This document shows, piece after piece, positions 23,901 to 31,078 of a stretch of 38,994 bases of DNA. Under the pieces are notes generated by a model. That model searched no databases, was not told the DNA's origin, and was given only the letters and a program-made list of their open reading frames with translations. Position numbers and translations under genes: made by a program. How positions within the stretch are numbered: position 1 is the first letter of the stretch; each line of letters starts with the position of its first letter. The stretch is from a virus. The stretch covers positions 1-38,994 of the IMG/VR virus record IMGVR_UViG_3300042922_001035. The stretch is one strand, 5' to 3'.

Positions 23901-25215
23901 TCAGAAAGCTGGACGCTGCTTTCCCAAAGGTTACAACATCATTTGCCGTTTTGGTTAAATAATCGGACACATCATTTAATGTGGCGACAAGCTTAGGATT
24001 TACTTCAACCGTTTTGATTTTTTTGTCGAATTCATCGGTTTTTGTAGTTGTAACCAGAAGATAGCCAATAATATCATCAAAAACATTCTTAGCTGAGTTT
24101 ACCAGCGGCTTAAAGCCAGCTTCCGAAACCAGGCTCAGAGCCGCGGTAAGCATATCCGTCTTACCGGCAATAGTTTTCGGGATCTCGCCTGCAACCAGCG
24201 TAAATCCTTTGAGCTTATCAGTGAGGTATTGAAATAGGCCGCCTGCCGTTTGCTTGGCTTCAGCAACTCCTGCAGCTGTAATGCCCATGGCTTTGGATAC
24301 TTGGCTGTCCATATTGATATCGCCAGAAACCATAGCTCTCAGTTCTTGAACCACCTGCATGGAGTCAAGCCCGAAGGATTTAACCGCTTTCGTACCTTGT
24401 ACAGCAAAGGCCGTCATTTCCTCCAGTGTCATCTGTGCCGCCAGTCCAGGTCCGACAATGGCCTGGAAGGCCGCAGAGGTATCTCGAATATTAAGATTAA
24501 ACTGCAAGGATTTTTGCTGTAGATTTTTAAATGTCTCTTCGGAAATAGACAGGGCCTCATTCAGTTCTAGCTGCCGGCCGTTTAGCTTGGTCATAGACAG
24601 CAAAATACCGGCAACGCCGACGCGCGCCGACTCCATTTGCTTGGTATACTCGACGCCGGGGGCAACAGCGCTCGTAATTGCATCTTTGAACTTGCCCAAG
24701 ATGGTAAAGACGCCATTAGCGATAATCGTCACGTTGGCCAAGGTCTGCCCAAAAGCAGAGGCATTCTGCTGAGCTTCTTTCAAAGCATCAGCGCCCTTCT
24801 TGGCGCCTGTTTTTATTTTCTCACCAGTGCGAGCGCCTTCATCTCCAGCACCTTGGATTTTCTTCTTTGCTCCATCAGCGGCCGTTCCAGTTGTGTCAAG
24901 ACCGGCAGCACCGGTCTTACCAGCTTGCTTTACATCACTGCCAGCCTTTTTAGCAGCAGCTGCAATCTCTGCCATGGCCTCTGCGCCAGAATGACTGGCA
25001 GCATCCATTCGACCGGACAGGCCGGTAACCACACTGGCTATTTGCTGCAGTACGGAAATGACTTGCTTGCCTTGTGCAACGAGCTCACTAAACCCGCTAG
25101 AACTCCCTGCATCGTTAACTGTTGCCCCTGTCTGCACTGCCACATCGGCCACTTGCTTCAGGGCGGCTATGGCCTGTGCATTTTCAGCTGATATCGTAAT
25201 TTGTATTTTAGCCAT
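20974..25215 (-). CDS. Tail tape measure protein with embedded muramidase-like domain
   Basis: This 1413-residue protein sets tail length. The N-terminal 180 residues are Ala/Gly-rich coil. Residues about 440-565 contain several hydrophobic segments (HVVVIAAGFGTWIIAGAVIS, then others). Residues about 590-770 hold a peptidoglycan hydrolase-like domain of the VgrG3-C-terminal type, with GDPGGKSYGLWQLSS, a WKEAAKKF..AQQRYIKETHYDP stretch and AVWSTAVQHRNN. Residues about 830-1280 are long charged helices. The C terminus has the usual tape measure signature GPGTSTSDSI then SAGEYVVRGAAVAKYG and LDRLNRGLVP. GGAGGGG lies 5 nt before the ATG. It follows the G/GT frameshift genes as expected. The hydrolase would help the tail pierce the cell wall. 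Confidence 0.92.
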   Translation of the reverse strand: MAKIQITISAENAQAIAALKQVADVAVQTGATVNDAGSSSGFSELVAQGKQVISVLQQIASVVTGLSGRMDAASHSGAEAMAEIAAAAKKAGSDVKQAGKTGAAGLDTTGTAADGAKKKIQGAGDEGARTGEKIKTGAKKGADALKEAQQNASAFGQTLANVTIIANGVFTILGKFKDAITSAVAPGVEYTKQMESARVGVAGILLSMTKLNGRQLELNEALSISEETFKNLQQKSLQFNLNIRDTSAAFQAIVGPGLAAQMTLEEMTAFAVQGTKAVKSFGLDSMQVVQELRAMVSGDINMDSQVSKAMGITAAGVAEAKQTAGGLFQYLTDKLKGFTLVAGEIPKTIAGKTDMLTAALSLVSEAGFKPLVNSAKNVFDDIIGYLLVTTTKTDEFDKKIKTVEVNPKLVATLNDVSDYLTKTANDVVTFGKAASSFLSPAVPILKFIGNHVVVIAAGFGTWIIAGAVISTIKGVGTAIMVVEGVLKTGAVAWRAYNLAIALGSTNMKAFAISTRVANIGLGAFKITVRGLLASTGIGLLVVGVGMLAEKMLGLADSTDKANDAYLRFKNGQNGPKGMLGFESVPFEAGPDADPGKVSSGDGDPGGKSYGLWQLSSNMGTLQSFIEWIKQEGYQAGNFLEQADDVWDGITYLPGHSIELASAEFDARWKEAAKKFGDSFIEAQQRYIKETHYDPQVRALQGQGVDVTSRSKALQEAVWSTAVQHRNNTTSIVKEAFDKVGGFGDDDTELVKAIYDVRARRIQNDNYLPQDTKNAVIDRYLRPGGELETMLALNTKTGVNTSGLSLVDPAQTAKDLKDAQLKYLQAQRDGLIEQYIAQLEQEEQDVKQKFTVGEIGDDKYFSQIGTILTNKIYAQIENIKAEIKDKTETLTNKNYSAADKKNTEAEIVKLNNDVAAKEAELQKALSANSYEFQQAALQSKDEALDAQIEAYTAQGRMEAAAKLELQKSENAKKLAKLVANKSEAAIKALEVVNADKLIEAQFTEATASISYAVEDMQLAQGNMIQSVVNGTTSVADSVKRFQTDFDAKILADVTKLNAMLVDAKKLGLTARAREIETKLREIKGTVIDYISDLISALDTDLQAKIDAINADSGLTPLQKKDLIEAAERSTAAKKAVAYGMQAEAYNARGDKGDGQMAQRTREQKDLNEETQKYETILQKVEKSARNAFEDGLVEFLSEGITQCATLGEAFRNLANTVLSAIQRVYAEALTKNIMAAMGLGGSSVIPEFTLPTQNVTAIAKRAEGGSLDAGDSGLVRGPGTSTSDSILAYAQRFGNFLKISAGEYVVRGAAVAKYGRTYLDRLNRGLVPTGMLRAYASGGSLANRNIASTEAPGPQALAAELTTGDNIVNLKNINVFDRDEIVGGYMRGRSGERVMLNFVKNNATTVNHILKMRS

Positions 25216-25217
25216 GC

Positions 25218-25867
25218 TTACCCCTCCACAATTCTAGCAATATACTTATCTATCCCGTCTTTATCCGTCCAGACAGCAGTTCTGACATCCAACATATAAT
25301 CAATTCTGGCCTCGACGGCATCAGCATAAAAAAAGAGCATCTGATCCAGCGTATATTCGCATATCTCACTGAATAGGTGCCCTTCCCGTTTCAATGTCTT
25401 TACGATTTGGCTCCAGGTTGTGCCTTCGTTTTGATCCGCGCCACGATGGGACGCAGGTTTTTCGTAAAAAAACTTAGGTGCCGCTCCACAATCGTCAGTA
25501 GGATTTGGCAGGCTTCTTCTATGTCAGGCCCCTTTTCTTCATCCATGAAAAATTCCTTGGGACGCCGGCAGTAGATGGCCAGTACTTCAACAACCTCTTC
25601 AAAATGCGATTCAATAAAGCTATTGATCTTATTTATAACAAGATCGTCAATTTCTAAAGTAGGCAAGCCGTCAGCCTGTATTCCTGGTTCTATTTGTATA
25701 CCTTCCCTTGCTTCAGCCAAAGACAAGACACCCACACCAATGGAATTAATTAAAGAAACCACCTTGGGCAGCTTAGCAAAGGAAAACGGTTTAATAACCA
25801 CAACCTCACCGCTGGCCAGCGTAATATCGCAATCCGGAATTAAAGTCTCCAAGTCTTTATCAATCAT
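25218..25867 (-). CDS. Tail assembly chaperone GT fusion (via -1 frameshift)
   Basis: Joining the G frame (from 25867) to the -1 frame at the T-heptamer 25466-25472 gives a 216-residue product: 134 residues of G, then 82 residues to the TAA at 25218. The extension starts YEKPASHRGADQNEG and contains TWSQIVKTLKREGHLFSEIC, then YTLDQMLFFYADAVEARIDY. It has no start codon or ribosome binding site of its own and covers the gap between G and the tape measure start exactly. This is the lambda G/GT arrangement: the G domain binds the tape measure and the T domain recruits the tube subunits. The frameshift is inferred from the sequence. Confidence 0.78.
25400..25867 (-). CDS. Tail assembly chaperone G-like protein
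   Basis: This is the 0-frame product, 155 residues from an ATG at 25867 (MIDKDLETLIPDCDITLASG), with GAGGAG 8 nt upstream. The ATGs further upstream lack a ribosome binding site. It has an N-terminal beta strand pair (ITLASGEVVVIKPFSFAKLP) followed by helices, and the C terminus after the heptamer reads TKNLRPIVARIKTKAQPGAK. It lies between the major tail protein and the tape measure, the fixed place of lambda gpG-type chaperones. The whole 0-frame protein should be the abundant form. Confidence 0.82.
   Translation of the reverse strand: MIDKDLETLIPDCDITLASGEVVVIKPFSFAKLPKVVSLINSIGVGVLSLAEAREGIQIEPGIQADGLPTLEIDDLVINKINSFIESHFEEVVEVLAIYCRRPKEFFMDEEKGPDIEEACQILLTIVERHLSFFTKNLRPIVARIKTKAQPGAKS
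25466..25472 (-). promoter_or_regulatory. Programmed -1 frameshift heptamer T TTT TTT
   Basis: Seven A on the plus strand, read on the minus strand as Ser(AGT)-Phe(TTT)-Phe(TTT). This fits the X XXY YYZ slippery rule in the G frame (codons 133-134 at 25471-25466). Slipping back by one base gives TAC and opens 82 codons to the stop at 25218. Confidence 0.75.
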
Positions 25868-25921
25868 AGTATTTACTCCTCTCAAAAATAAAGTAAAAGA
25901 GCCACCGCAAGGCAGCTCAGA

Positions 25922-27055
25922 TTATAAAACTTTAACCAGTTTATAGAATGGCTCGTCCGGATGCCCCTGCCGGTCCGATAAGCAGGTAGCCTGGATATTG
26001 TAACTGCCGAACTCGGTACCGATCAGCCCCGACAAATCCCCGTCAGGCTTCATGCTGCATTTCCAGAACTCACCGTTATAGCATGGCCCTTTATTCGGAT
26101 CGCCGATAAAGAGCAACCGACCTTCAATGCGGCCGGCAATCGCGCCCATAATCTTGGGGAAAATGGCCTGAGGTACGTGATAGCTAACTTTGACTTCCGT
26201 GTCTTCCAGGATGGATGATGTCGGCGGAATATTAATAATGCCGGCACGCGCCTCCACTTCGTAGACATGATAGTCTTTGCCCTGCATATAGGCACCACTG
26301 GCTGCAGTAGCCGTAAACTTATAGATTTCATTAGCAACAAAATTCTGAGTAGCAGCCACCGCTAACTGGACGGCAATCCCTTCTTCCAACAAGTAGGAAG
26401 TTCCATCGGCCTCAATGTCTTCACTGTACACCCCGGCGATGGAGCCTTTAGTCCATTGGAATTTGCAGCCTGCAATCGCGCCAGCGGTTGTATTGGCAGC
26501 CGTGATCCGGATAAAATAATCGACCGTTTCCGCCCCGGTATAGGTTCCACCAGCAGTCACGGTTCCGGTTGAGCCATTGCTGGTTGTGAGAGTCACTGCC
26601 CCGACTGAGGCTGCCACCGGATTTTTCAGGGATATCTCGACATCGGAAATATTATAGTACGGCAACCGTAATACAGAATCAGGTGAGACCGTATGGATTT
26701 CATCTTCTACATCCTTTTCCGTCTGCGTTTCTACTCCAGCCTCGCCGTACAGGCCCAGGGAGAGATTTGCCGGGTCGTACTCGGTAAAGGCCATTGTGAC
26801 TCTGGCGGCAACCTGTGTTGTTACTTCCGCCATCATCTCCCTGGCACTGTTCATGCTGGAGTTTTTGGTGACGGTGGTGACCTCCGTTGTCAGGTTAAAT
26901 GAATCTACGTTACCGCAATGGTGCAGGATACCGGTCGGCACTCCCTGCTTAGTAAAACGCTCAAAGTATACGGTACCTGCACCCAGCATTAAGTCCTCGG
27001 CATTGGAGCCAGACTTTCGGGCAAATCTTTGCAAGTCAAATTTGAATTCGTTCAC
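25922..27055 (-). CDS. Major tail tube protein with inserted beta domain
   Basis: The start used is a GTG at 27053-27055, giving MNEFKFDLQRFARKSG. GGAGG lies 7 nt upstream and the FDLQRFA motif is a frequent start of phage virion proteins. This gives 377 residues, long for a siphophage tube protein (about 150-250). The N-terminal and C-terminal parts form the tube-like fold (LGAGTVYFERF..GILHHCGNVDSFNL, and IIGAIAGRIEGRLLFIGD..EFWKCS). Between about residues 145 and 275 is a Thr/Ala/Gly-rich beta domain with GTYTGAETVDYFIRI, FQWTKG and IAVQLAVAA, resembling Ig-like modules displayed on tails. The stop-start overlap with the upstream gene is 20 nt. Confidence 0.85.
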   Translation of the reverse strand: MNEFKFDLQRFARKSGSNAEDLMLGAGTVYFERFTKQGVPTGILHHCGNVDSFNLTTEVTTVTKNSSMNSAREMMAEVTTQVAARVTMAFTEYDPANLSLGLYGEAGVETQTEKDVEDEIHTVSPDSVLRLPYYNISDVEISLKNPVAASVGAVTLTTSNGSTGTVTAGGTYTGAETVDYFIRITAANTTAGAIAGCKFQWTKGSIAGVYSEDIEADGTSYLLEEGIAVQLAVAATQNFVANEIYKFTATAASGAYMQGKDYHVYEVEARAGIINIPPTSSILEDTEVKVSYHVPQAIFPKIMGAIAGRIEGRLLFIGDPNKGPCYNGEFWKCSMKPDGDLSGLIGTEFGSYNIQATCLSDRQGHPDEPFYKLVKVL

Positions 27056-27473
27056 GACTTTTCCTCCATTCAATCGTAATAATCATTCGGCAGCCAAAAG
27101 TGGGCCGGGTAATTGTGCCTTCGGAAGCAATCCCCGGACAATCGACTTTGGCTGCAATTTTTAAATCCTTGAGCAACAAGTCTGACCATTCCCGGAGGCT
27201 GTTAAAAATGACCTGCTGAACATCATACTGTTGCTGATATACGGCATCGGGTTCCACATCATCAGAGGGTACCCAGGTATCTACCCAGAGAGTAATGCTG
27301 CCTTCGTTGGCCTTATGGATCGACAGGCCGGCTTCCTGGTCCCACTGCACTTCTACGCAAGGGTATTCCTTAGCCTTGCCCTTGCTCCCCGGGTATACCT
27401 GCCAGGGTTCGGCAAACTCGGGCTTCGTATTCAGGAAATCCACCAAATGCTTTGCGATAGGCCACCACAGCAT
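27036..27473 (-). CDS. Tail terminator/completion-type protein
   Basis: A 145-residue protein in the place of tail terminator proteins (just before the tube gene). It has the pattern EYPCVEVQWDQEAGLSIHKA, then SITLWVDTWVP, then VYQQQYDVQQVIFNSLREW, then RPTFGCRMIITIEWRKS. The alternation of strands and one long helix matches small tail terminators such as lambda gpU or HK97 gp10 neighbours. GGAGGTG lies 5 nt before the ATG. Assigned by position and pattern only. Confidence 0.65.
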   Translation of the reverse strand: MLWWPIAKHLVDFLNTKPEFAEPWQVYPGSKGKAKEYPCVEVQWDQEAGLSIHKANEGSITLWVDTWVPSDDVEPDAVYQQQYDVQQVIFNSLREWSDLLLKDLKIAAKVDCPGIASEGTITRPTFGCRMIITIEWRKSRERIQI

Positions 27474-27474
27474 G

Positions 27475-27852
27475 TCAGCACCTCCCTAAGGAAATGGATA
27501 TCGGGAATTTCTTGCCTAGGCTGCCGCCGCCCAGCAGGGTTTGTGCCGTAACCTGGGCTTCAAGTTCCGCCACCCGTTTGGCGTAGATCCGGCGCTTCAG
27601 TTCGTAGGCGTCAGCCCCGTCCTCGCCGCCATCGCTATTCATCCGGGTTTCATTCTGCGCCGTAATCATCAGGGCGTAGCACATGGCCAGTGTCCGCACC
27701 TGATACGGCGCCGGCAAAGGAATTCGCCCCGGGTCTACCCCGAGGCGAATAGCAATATCGTCAATATAGGCCGTACTTTCCGCCACATCCTCCGGCTTAA
27801 CAAATTTCAGCAGCAGTTTGTCCCGGATTTCGCTTGTTTCAAAATAGGCCAT
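27475..27852 (-). CDS. Head-tail connector-type protein
   Basis: A 125-residue mostly helical protein (AYFETSEIRDKLLLKFVKPE, then TAYIDDIAIRLGV, then TLAMCYALMITAQNETRMN). This helix-rich type resembles the small head completion proteins of the gp6/DUF1320 group. AGGAGGTG lies 4 nt before the ATG, which overlaps the stop of the neighbouring gp10-like gene. It is placed between the gp10-like protein and the tail terminator candidate, fitting a neck part. Confidence 0.6.
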   Translation of the reverse strand: MAYFETSEIRDKLLLKFVKPEDVAESTAYIDDIAIRLGVDPGRIPLPAPYQVRTLAMCYALMITAQNETRMNSDGGEDGADAYELKRRIYAKRVAELEAQVTAQTLLGGGSLGKKFPISISLGRC

Positions 27853-28337
27853 TATACACCTCCTGCCAGCCGTTCAAGTTGTGCGGCCAAGTCATCCAGC
27901 GCATGGGCAAATATCAGATTAATTTGCGCTACGGAATTAGTACCGGCTTCGTAGAGAAATTGATCTTTCTTGGTTCCGGGATGCCAAACGCTTTTAGCAA
28001 ACACAAACTTGCCACCCTTCGTCCACCGAAGTGCCTTTTTGGCCCTCGGCAATATCCGGTGCGGTTTTGTTCCGTCATGTACCCAGGAAGCATAAGGCGC
28101 CACGGCTTCATCCAGAAAAACCGTGGCGTTCATGTCAGCTTTATCAACTTCAAAATCAACCGACTTTTCCAGCATGGCTGCAGGACTTGAACGGAAATTA
28201 TGTTTCGCACGAGCCAACGCCTGTACTGCAAGTGCTGAATCACCTAATGCAAGCGCCATCGCCTCATGAGCCAGTTTTGGCGACCTTTCAGCCGCCGCCA
28301 GCAATTTCAGATAATCCAGTTGAAACTTGACGTCCAT
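27852..28337 (-). CDS. HK97 gp10-like neck/tail completion protein
   Basis: A 161-residue protein with the typical core VAPYASWVHDGTKPHRILPR, a KALRWTKGGKFVFAKSVWHP continuation (G-G-x-V-x-F-x(3)-V-x-H-P-G-T-K), and an amphipathic C-terminal helix. This W-V-H-D-G-T-x-P-H ... H-P-G core is shared by the HK97 gp10-type minor capsid/tail completion proteins. The start follows the capsid gene stop by 2 bp, and the stop overlaps the next start by 1 bp. Confidence 0.8.
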   Translation of the reverse strand: MDVKFQLDYLKLLAAAERSPKLAHEAMALALGDSALAVQALARAKHNFRSSPAAMLEKSVDFEVDKADMNATVFLDEAVAPYASWVHDGTKPHRILPRAKKALRWTKGGKFVFAKSVWHPGTKKDQFLYEAGTNSVAQINLIFAHALDDLAAQLERLAGGV

Positions 28338-28339
28338 AC

Positions 28340-29386
28340 CTACGCCACCGTCAAAATACGCACGCTGTCTGCCGCTTCAAAGCTCGGCAGGCAAATTGCA
28401 GATACGATCGTCAGGACGTTTACCGGATGCGGTTCAGCGTAAGTGGTAACCGCTGTACCTGTATTGACGATGGACACCTTAGCCTGAGAGGCATTGGTCA
28501 AAAGATCCGCTTCTTCCGGCGTAGTACCGAAATAGGTATTGCCAAGAGCGCCGTCCGGGATCAAGGTAAACACGTTGTCCGGGAAAAACTGCTGTGAAGC
28601 GCCGCCAAGCTTTAACAGAAACTTTTTATTATAGACCACAACAGTCAGTCCCAGTTTGTCTAGGAAATACTGTTTAAGAACATTGTCCGTCATGATAATA
28701 TTTAAGCCGCCGACCGGATTCATGTCTTTTTTGATCTTTTCGTTCTGCAACAAATAGCCCCACGTTTTGCGTGTGCAGATTGCCCGCGCAGGCCGGTTAC
28801 CGGTGGCATCCTCGGCTTCCTCCATCAGGTCTAAAATATCCTGGACAGGGTTGGAGCTTTCTGTGTCTGACCATTTGGAAGTGCCTGACAAGGATTTTAG
28901 CTGAGCCGGTTTTAGGAAGTTCGGATATTCGTAATTCTGTCCATCTGCCTTGATCTGGATCTTTCCCGACGACAGTATCTGCATCCGCATGCGCTCAGCA
29001 ACTACATTTACCCCTTTAACTAAATTTCCGGCATCGTCAAAGATCTTTTGAATCATGGGTTTCAGCAAATCCTTATTGGCGGCTTCCATCGCCATCAGGA
29101 TCTGCTGCCGGTCTTTTTCGCCAATTCGCATGGACTCACGGAAAAAAGGCATCTCGGTTTCAATTTTAGATACGCCAATCCGATCCCGAACAGGTGCTTT
29201 GGCATCAAACGCGGCCGGCGCCAGCATAATCGGTAAGCCCTGGCTGCCTTTGATATATGATAGATTTAGACCTAGTTTTTTCTTTGGAGGAAACAATACT
29301 TCCCCCAAATAGGGAATTTGATTCGAGGCAGTTTCAGTGTAATAAACCCCAATCTCTTGGGCATTAATCAAATCAAAAATGTTCAT
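28340..29386 (-). CDS. Major capsid protein, phage E (GpE) type
   Basis: A 348-residue protein with the GpE-family N terminus (FDLINAQEIGVYYTETASNQ, then PPKKKLGLNLSYIKG, then LPIMLAPAAFDAKAPVRDR) and the A-domain end (LTNASQAKVSIVNTGTAVTT, then a VNVLTIVSAICLPSFE close). Length and layout match E-type HK97-fold capsid proteins. It follows the scaffold and decoration genes, as in lambda-type phages of this class. GAGAGG precedes the ATG at a slightly long 11 nt. It forms the icosahedral shell. Confidence 0.92.
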   Translation of the reverse strand: MNIFDLINAQEIGVYYTETASNQIPYLGEVLFPPKKKLGLNLSYIKGSQGLPIMLAPAAFDAKAPVRDRIGVSKIETEMPFFRESMRIGEKDRQQILMAMEAANKDLLKPMIQKIFDDAGNLVKGVNVVAERMRMQILSSGKIQIKADGQNYEYPNFLKPAQLKSLSGTSKWSDTESSNPVQDILDLMEEAEDATGNRPARAICTRKTWGYLLQNEKIKKDMNPVGGLNIIMTDNVLKQYFLDKLGLTVVVYNKKFLLKLGGASQQFFPDNVFTLIPDGALGNTYFGTTPEEADLLTNASQAKVSIVNTGTAVTTYAEPHPVNVLTIVSAICLPSFEAADSVRILTVA

Positions 29387-29412
29387 GTAAGATTCATCCT
29401 CTCTTTTATTAT

Positions 29413-29784
29413 TTATTTCAGGAATACAACACGGCCAGCAAGTGCCGTAACCGCCGTTGCAGCAGGAACTGCTGGCAGTTTATCCAGGGATGGAAATCCA
29501 TGAATAAGCATGGCGCCAGATGCAGGCCCATAGGTCACATCCACATCGTTAAACAGGACGCCTTCAGCATCGGCATCATTCTTGACAACTACCATCACAT
29601 TATCCGGATCTTCCAGTACCTTGCCGCCGTTACCGCCAATGACAGTACCGGCCAGAACCAGCTTCTTACCATCAGCGTTCACGGTCACATCGGTATCATC
29701 TACCATGACCGATACCGTCACATAGTGATCCGGAAACCTCAGGATATTTTTAGTGCCAAGATAGTCAGTTTGTACAAATTTCAT
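29413..29784 (-). CDS. Head decoration protein (gpD-like)
   Basis: A 123-residue beta-rich protein (VTVSVMVDDTDVTVNADGKK, then VIGGNGGKVLEDPDNVMVVV, then EGVLFNDVDVTYGPASGAML). This repeated short-strand and Gly-turn design, directly before an E-type capsid gene, matches the capsid-stabilising decoration protein class. The first 15 residues are likely flexible. AAGGAG lies 11 nt upstream. Confidence 0.75.
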   Translation of the reverse strand: MKFVQTDYLGTKNILRFPDHYVTVSVMVDDTDVTVNADGKKLVLAGTVIGGNGGKVLEDPDNVMVVVKNDADAEGVLFNDVDVTYGPASGAMLIHGFPSLDKLPAVPAATAVTALAGRVVFLK

Positions 29785-29790
29785 TATGCA

Positions 29791-30564
29791 TTACTCTCCT
29801 TTTCCAAAATAGAATTCCTGGCCCTTCTGCAGAGCCGGTGTCTGCTGGGCCGTAACTTGTTGCGCCAATTCTTTACCGAAAGTGCCGGCATCGCCAGCCT
29901 TACCATTAGTCCCTCCGCCACCGCCAGCACCTGGATTCTGCGGATTGAATACGAATTCGGGATTCGCCTCTAACCAACCCTTTACACCGGTTTTCACATC
30001 AATTTCCTCGCCATCTTCTTTGAGGTACACAAGACTGTCATCGTCATTGACCTTGACCCTATCGGATAGAATCTTGAGGAGTTGGTCAGGCTTAATCGCT
30101 TTATGCTCGGTAAGCGAGGCCAGCAGGGCGCGATTGCGCTCGCTAGTTTGGCGTTTTGACCGTTCCTCAGTGGCCGTTTTTTCAGATGCCACCTGAGCCT
30201 CAGTGGCTTTTTTCAGATCACGCTGCAGCTTGGCGATATCTTTCTGCAGCTGAGAGATCTCCGGAGCAGCCTTACCGCCATTTTTCAGAGCTTCCTCCTC
30301 TTTGGCTTTTAATTCGACCAGAGCAGTTTCCAGATCTTCCACGTCATCGGCGACACCGGTATGGTCATAGAATTTCTCCAAACGCTCGGTCGTCTTTTTG
30401 AGTTTTTCCTCGGTTTCCTTAAGTGTTTTGGTCAGTGTCTTAAACTGCGTGCCTTTCTGGGTTAATTCCGCTTCTTTAGCGGCAATGATAACTTTAAGCG
30501 CTTCGGAAAATTTGGAGCCTTCGGGGAGTTTGGCCAACGCGGCCAGTAGTTCTTCAAGTGTCAA
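29791..30564 (-). CDS. Scaffold protein (GP20-like), TTG start likely
   Basis: About 257 residues. AAGGAGG (30574-30580) lies 9 nt before the TTG at 30564 (MTLEELLAALAKLP) but directly touches the ATG at 30573, so the TTG is the better start. Residues 20-150 are a long acidic coiled coil. The C-terminal 60 residues are Gly/Asn-rich and flexible (PQNPGAGGGGGTNGKAGD), ending in a Gln-rich tail. This is the design of internal scaffold proteins, which bind the capsid subunit through their tail and leave after assembly. It lies directly before the decoration and capsid genes. Confidence 0.8.
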   Translation of the reverse strand: MTLEELLAALAKLPEGSKFSEALKVIIAAKEAELTQKGTQFKTLTKTLKETEEKLKKTTERLEKFYDHTGVADDVEDLETALVELKAKEEEALKNGGKAAPEISQLQKDIAKLQRDLKKATEAQVASEKTATEERSKRQTSERNRALLASLTEHKAIKPDQLLKILSDRVKVNDDDSLVYLKEDGEEIDVKTGVKGWLEANPEFVFNPQNPGAGGGGGTNGKAGDAGTFGKELAQQVTAQQTPALQKGQEFYFGKGE

Positions 30565-30591
30565 TTGAGTCATCCTCCTTATTTTTGAGCA

Positions 30592-30672
30592 TTAAAAAAA
30601 ACGCCTCACGACGCTAATAATTACTGCGGATACCTGTGCATCCGACCCACCTCCCGTATTAAATTGAGACAT
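30592..30672 (-). CDS. Possible 26-residue microprotein overlapping a terminator
   Basis: ATG at 30672 reads MSQFNTGGGSDAQVSAVIIS then VVRRFF and stops at 30592. The only ribosome binding site candidate is AGGCGG, inside the hairpin at 30678-30696, 7-8 nt upstream. The 3' end coincides with a G-U paired stem followed by eight T on the minus strand. It may be a real microprotein, or a leader RNA with a spurious frame. The rest of the 140-bp gap between the gene at 30713 and the scaffold shows nothing else. Confidence 0.3.
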   Translation of the reverse strand: MSQFNTGGGSDAQVSAVIISVVRRFF

Positions 30673-30674
30673 AG

Positions 30675-30696
30675 AAAAACCGCCTGGTTGGCGGTT
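30675..30696 (-). terminator. Rho-independent terminator before the scaffold gene
   Basis: On the minus strand AACCGCC (30696-30690) pairs with GGCGGTT (30684-30678), loop of 5 nt, then TTTTTC. It follows the 121-residue gene directly and would separate packaging/portal genes from the capsid genes, perhaps partially. Confidence 0.75.
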
Positions 30697-30712
30697 AATA
30701 AAAGTTGAGTAA

Positions 30713-31078
30713 TTAAGCTGTTAATGTGGCAGCCTGTTCATTGTCATTTCTTAATAATACCTGGTGATTATCCAGGTCTACAATCAGTTCGCCGGATACA
30801 ACCTTGTCGATATGCGCCCACCAATTACTAAATGGTTGCGAAAAATCCGCCTTGCTAAAATTCATAAACTCATTCATTTCCTGGTAAAAGCTTTGGGCAT
30901 TATCTAGCAAAGTCTTATCTGCCAAGTCTAACAGCCTTTTTTCCTCTTTTGATAGCGATGAATAATTTTGCTCCAAGGTATCCCTCATGGCAATAGTGTC
31001 CATAAGTTCAATGCCGGAAAACTCTATGTTCTCAACATCAAATCCATATCGTTTAATCAGTTCTGCATTAGTCAGCAT
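30713..31078 (-). CDS. Acidic protein, possible immunity partner of the PBECR domain
   Basis: A 121-residue acidic protein with no recognised domain (MLTNAELIKRYGFDVENIEF, then SLSKEEKRLLDLADKTLLDN, then a SQPFSNWWAHIDKVV stretch). GGAGGGAA lies before the ATG, and the start overlaps the end of the head-nuclease gene by 11 nt, so the two are translationally coupled. Net negative charge, small size and coupled position just after a gene with a C-terminal nuclease domain are the usual marks of immunity proteins. That role is inferred; a small head accessory protein is the alternative. A terminator follows 17 bp later, which makes the pair the end of one transcript. Confidence 0.6.
   Translation of the reverse strand: MLTNAELIKRYGFDVENIEFSGIELMDTIAMRDTLEQNYSSLSKEEKRLLDLADKTLLDNAQSFYQEMNEFMNFSKADFSQPFSNWWAHIDKVVSGELIVDLDNHQVLLRNDNEQAATLTA

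Noticed and set aside
24637-25191. Long plus-strand open frame opposite the tape measure
   Set aside because: No ribosome binding site, Cys/Ser/Leu-rich antisense composition, and it lies fully inside a well supported gene on the other strand.
30592-30672. Metabolite riboswitch in front of the scaffold gene
   Set aside because: The structure is limited to short stems and matches no aptamer consensus I know.
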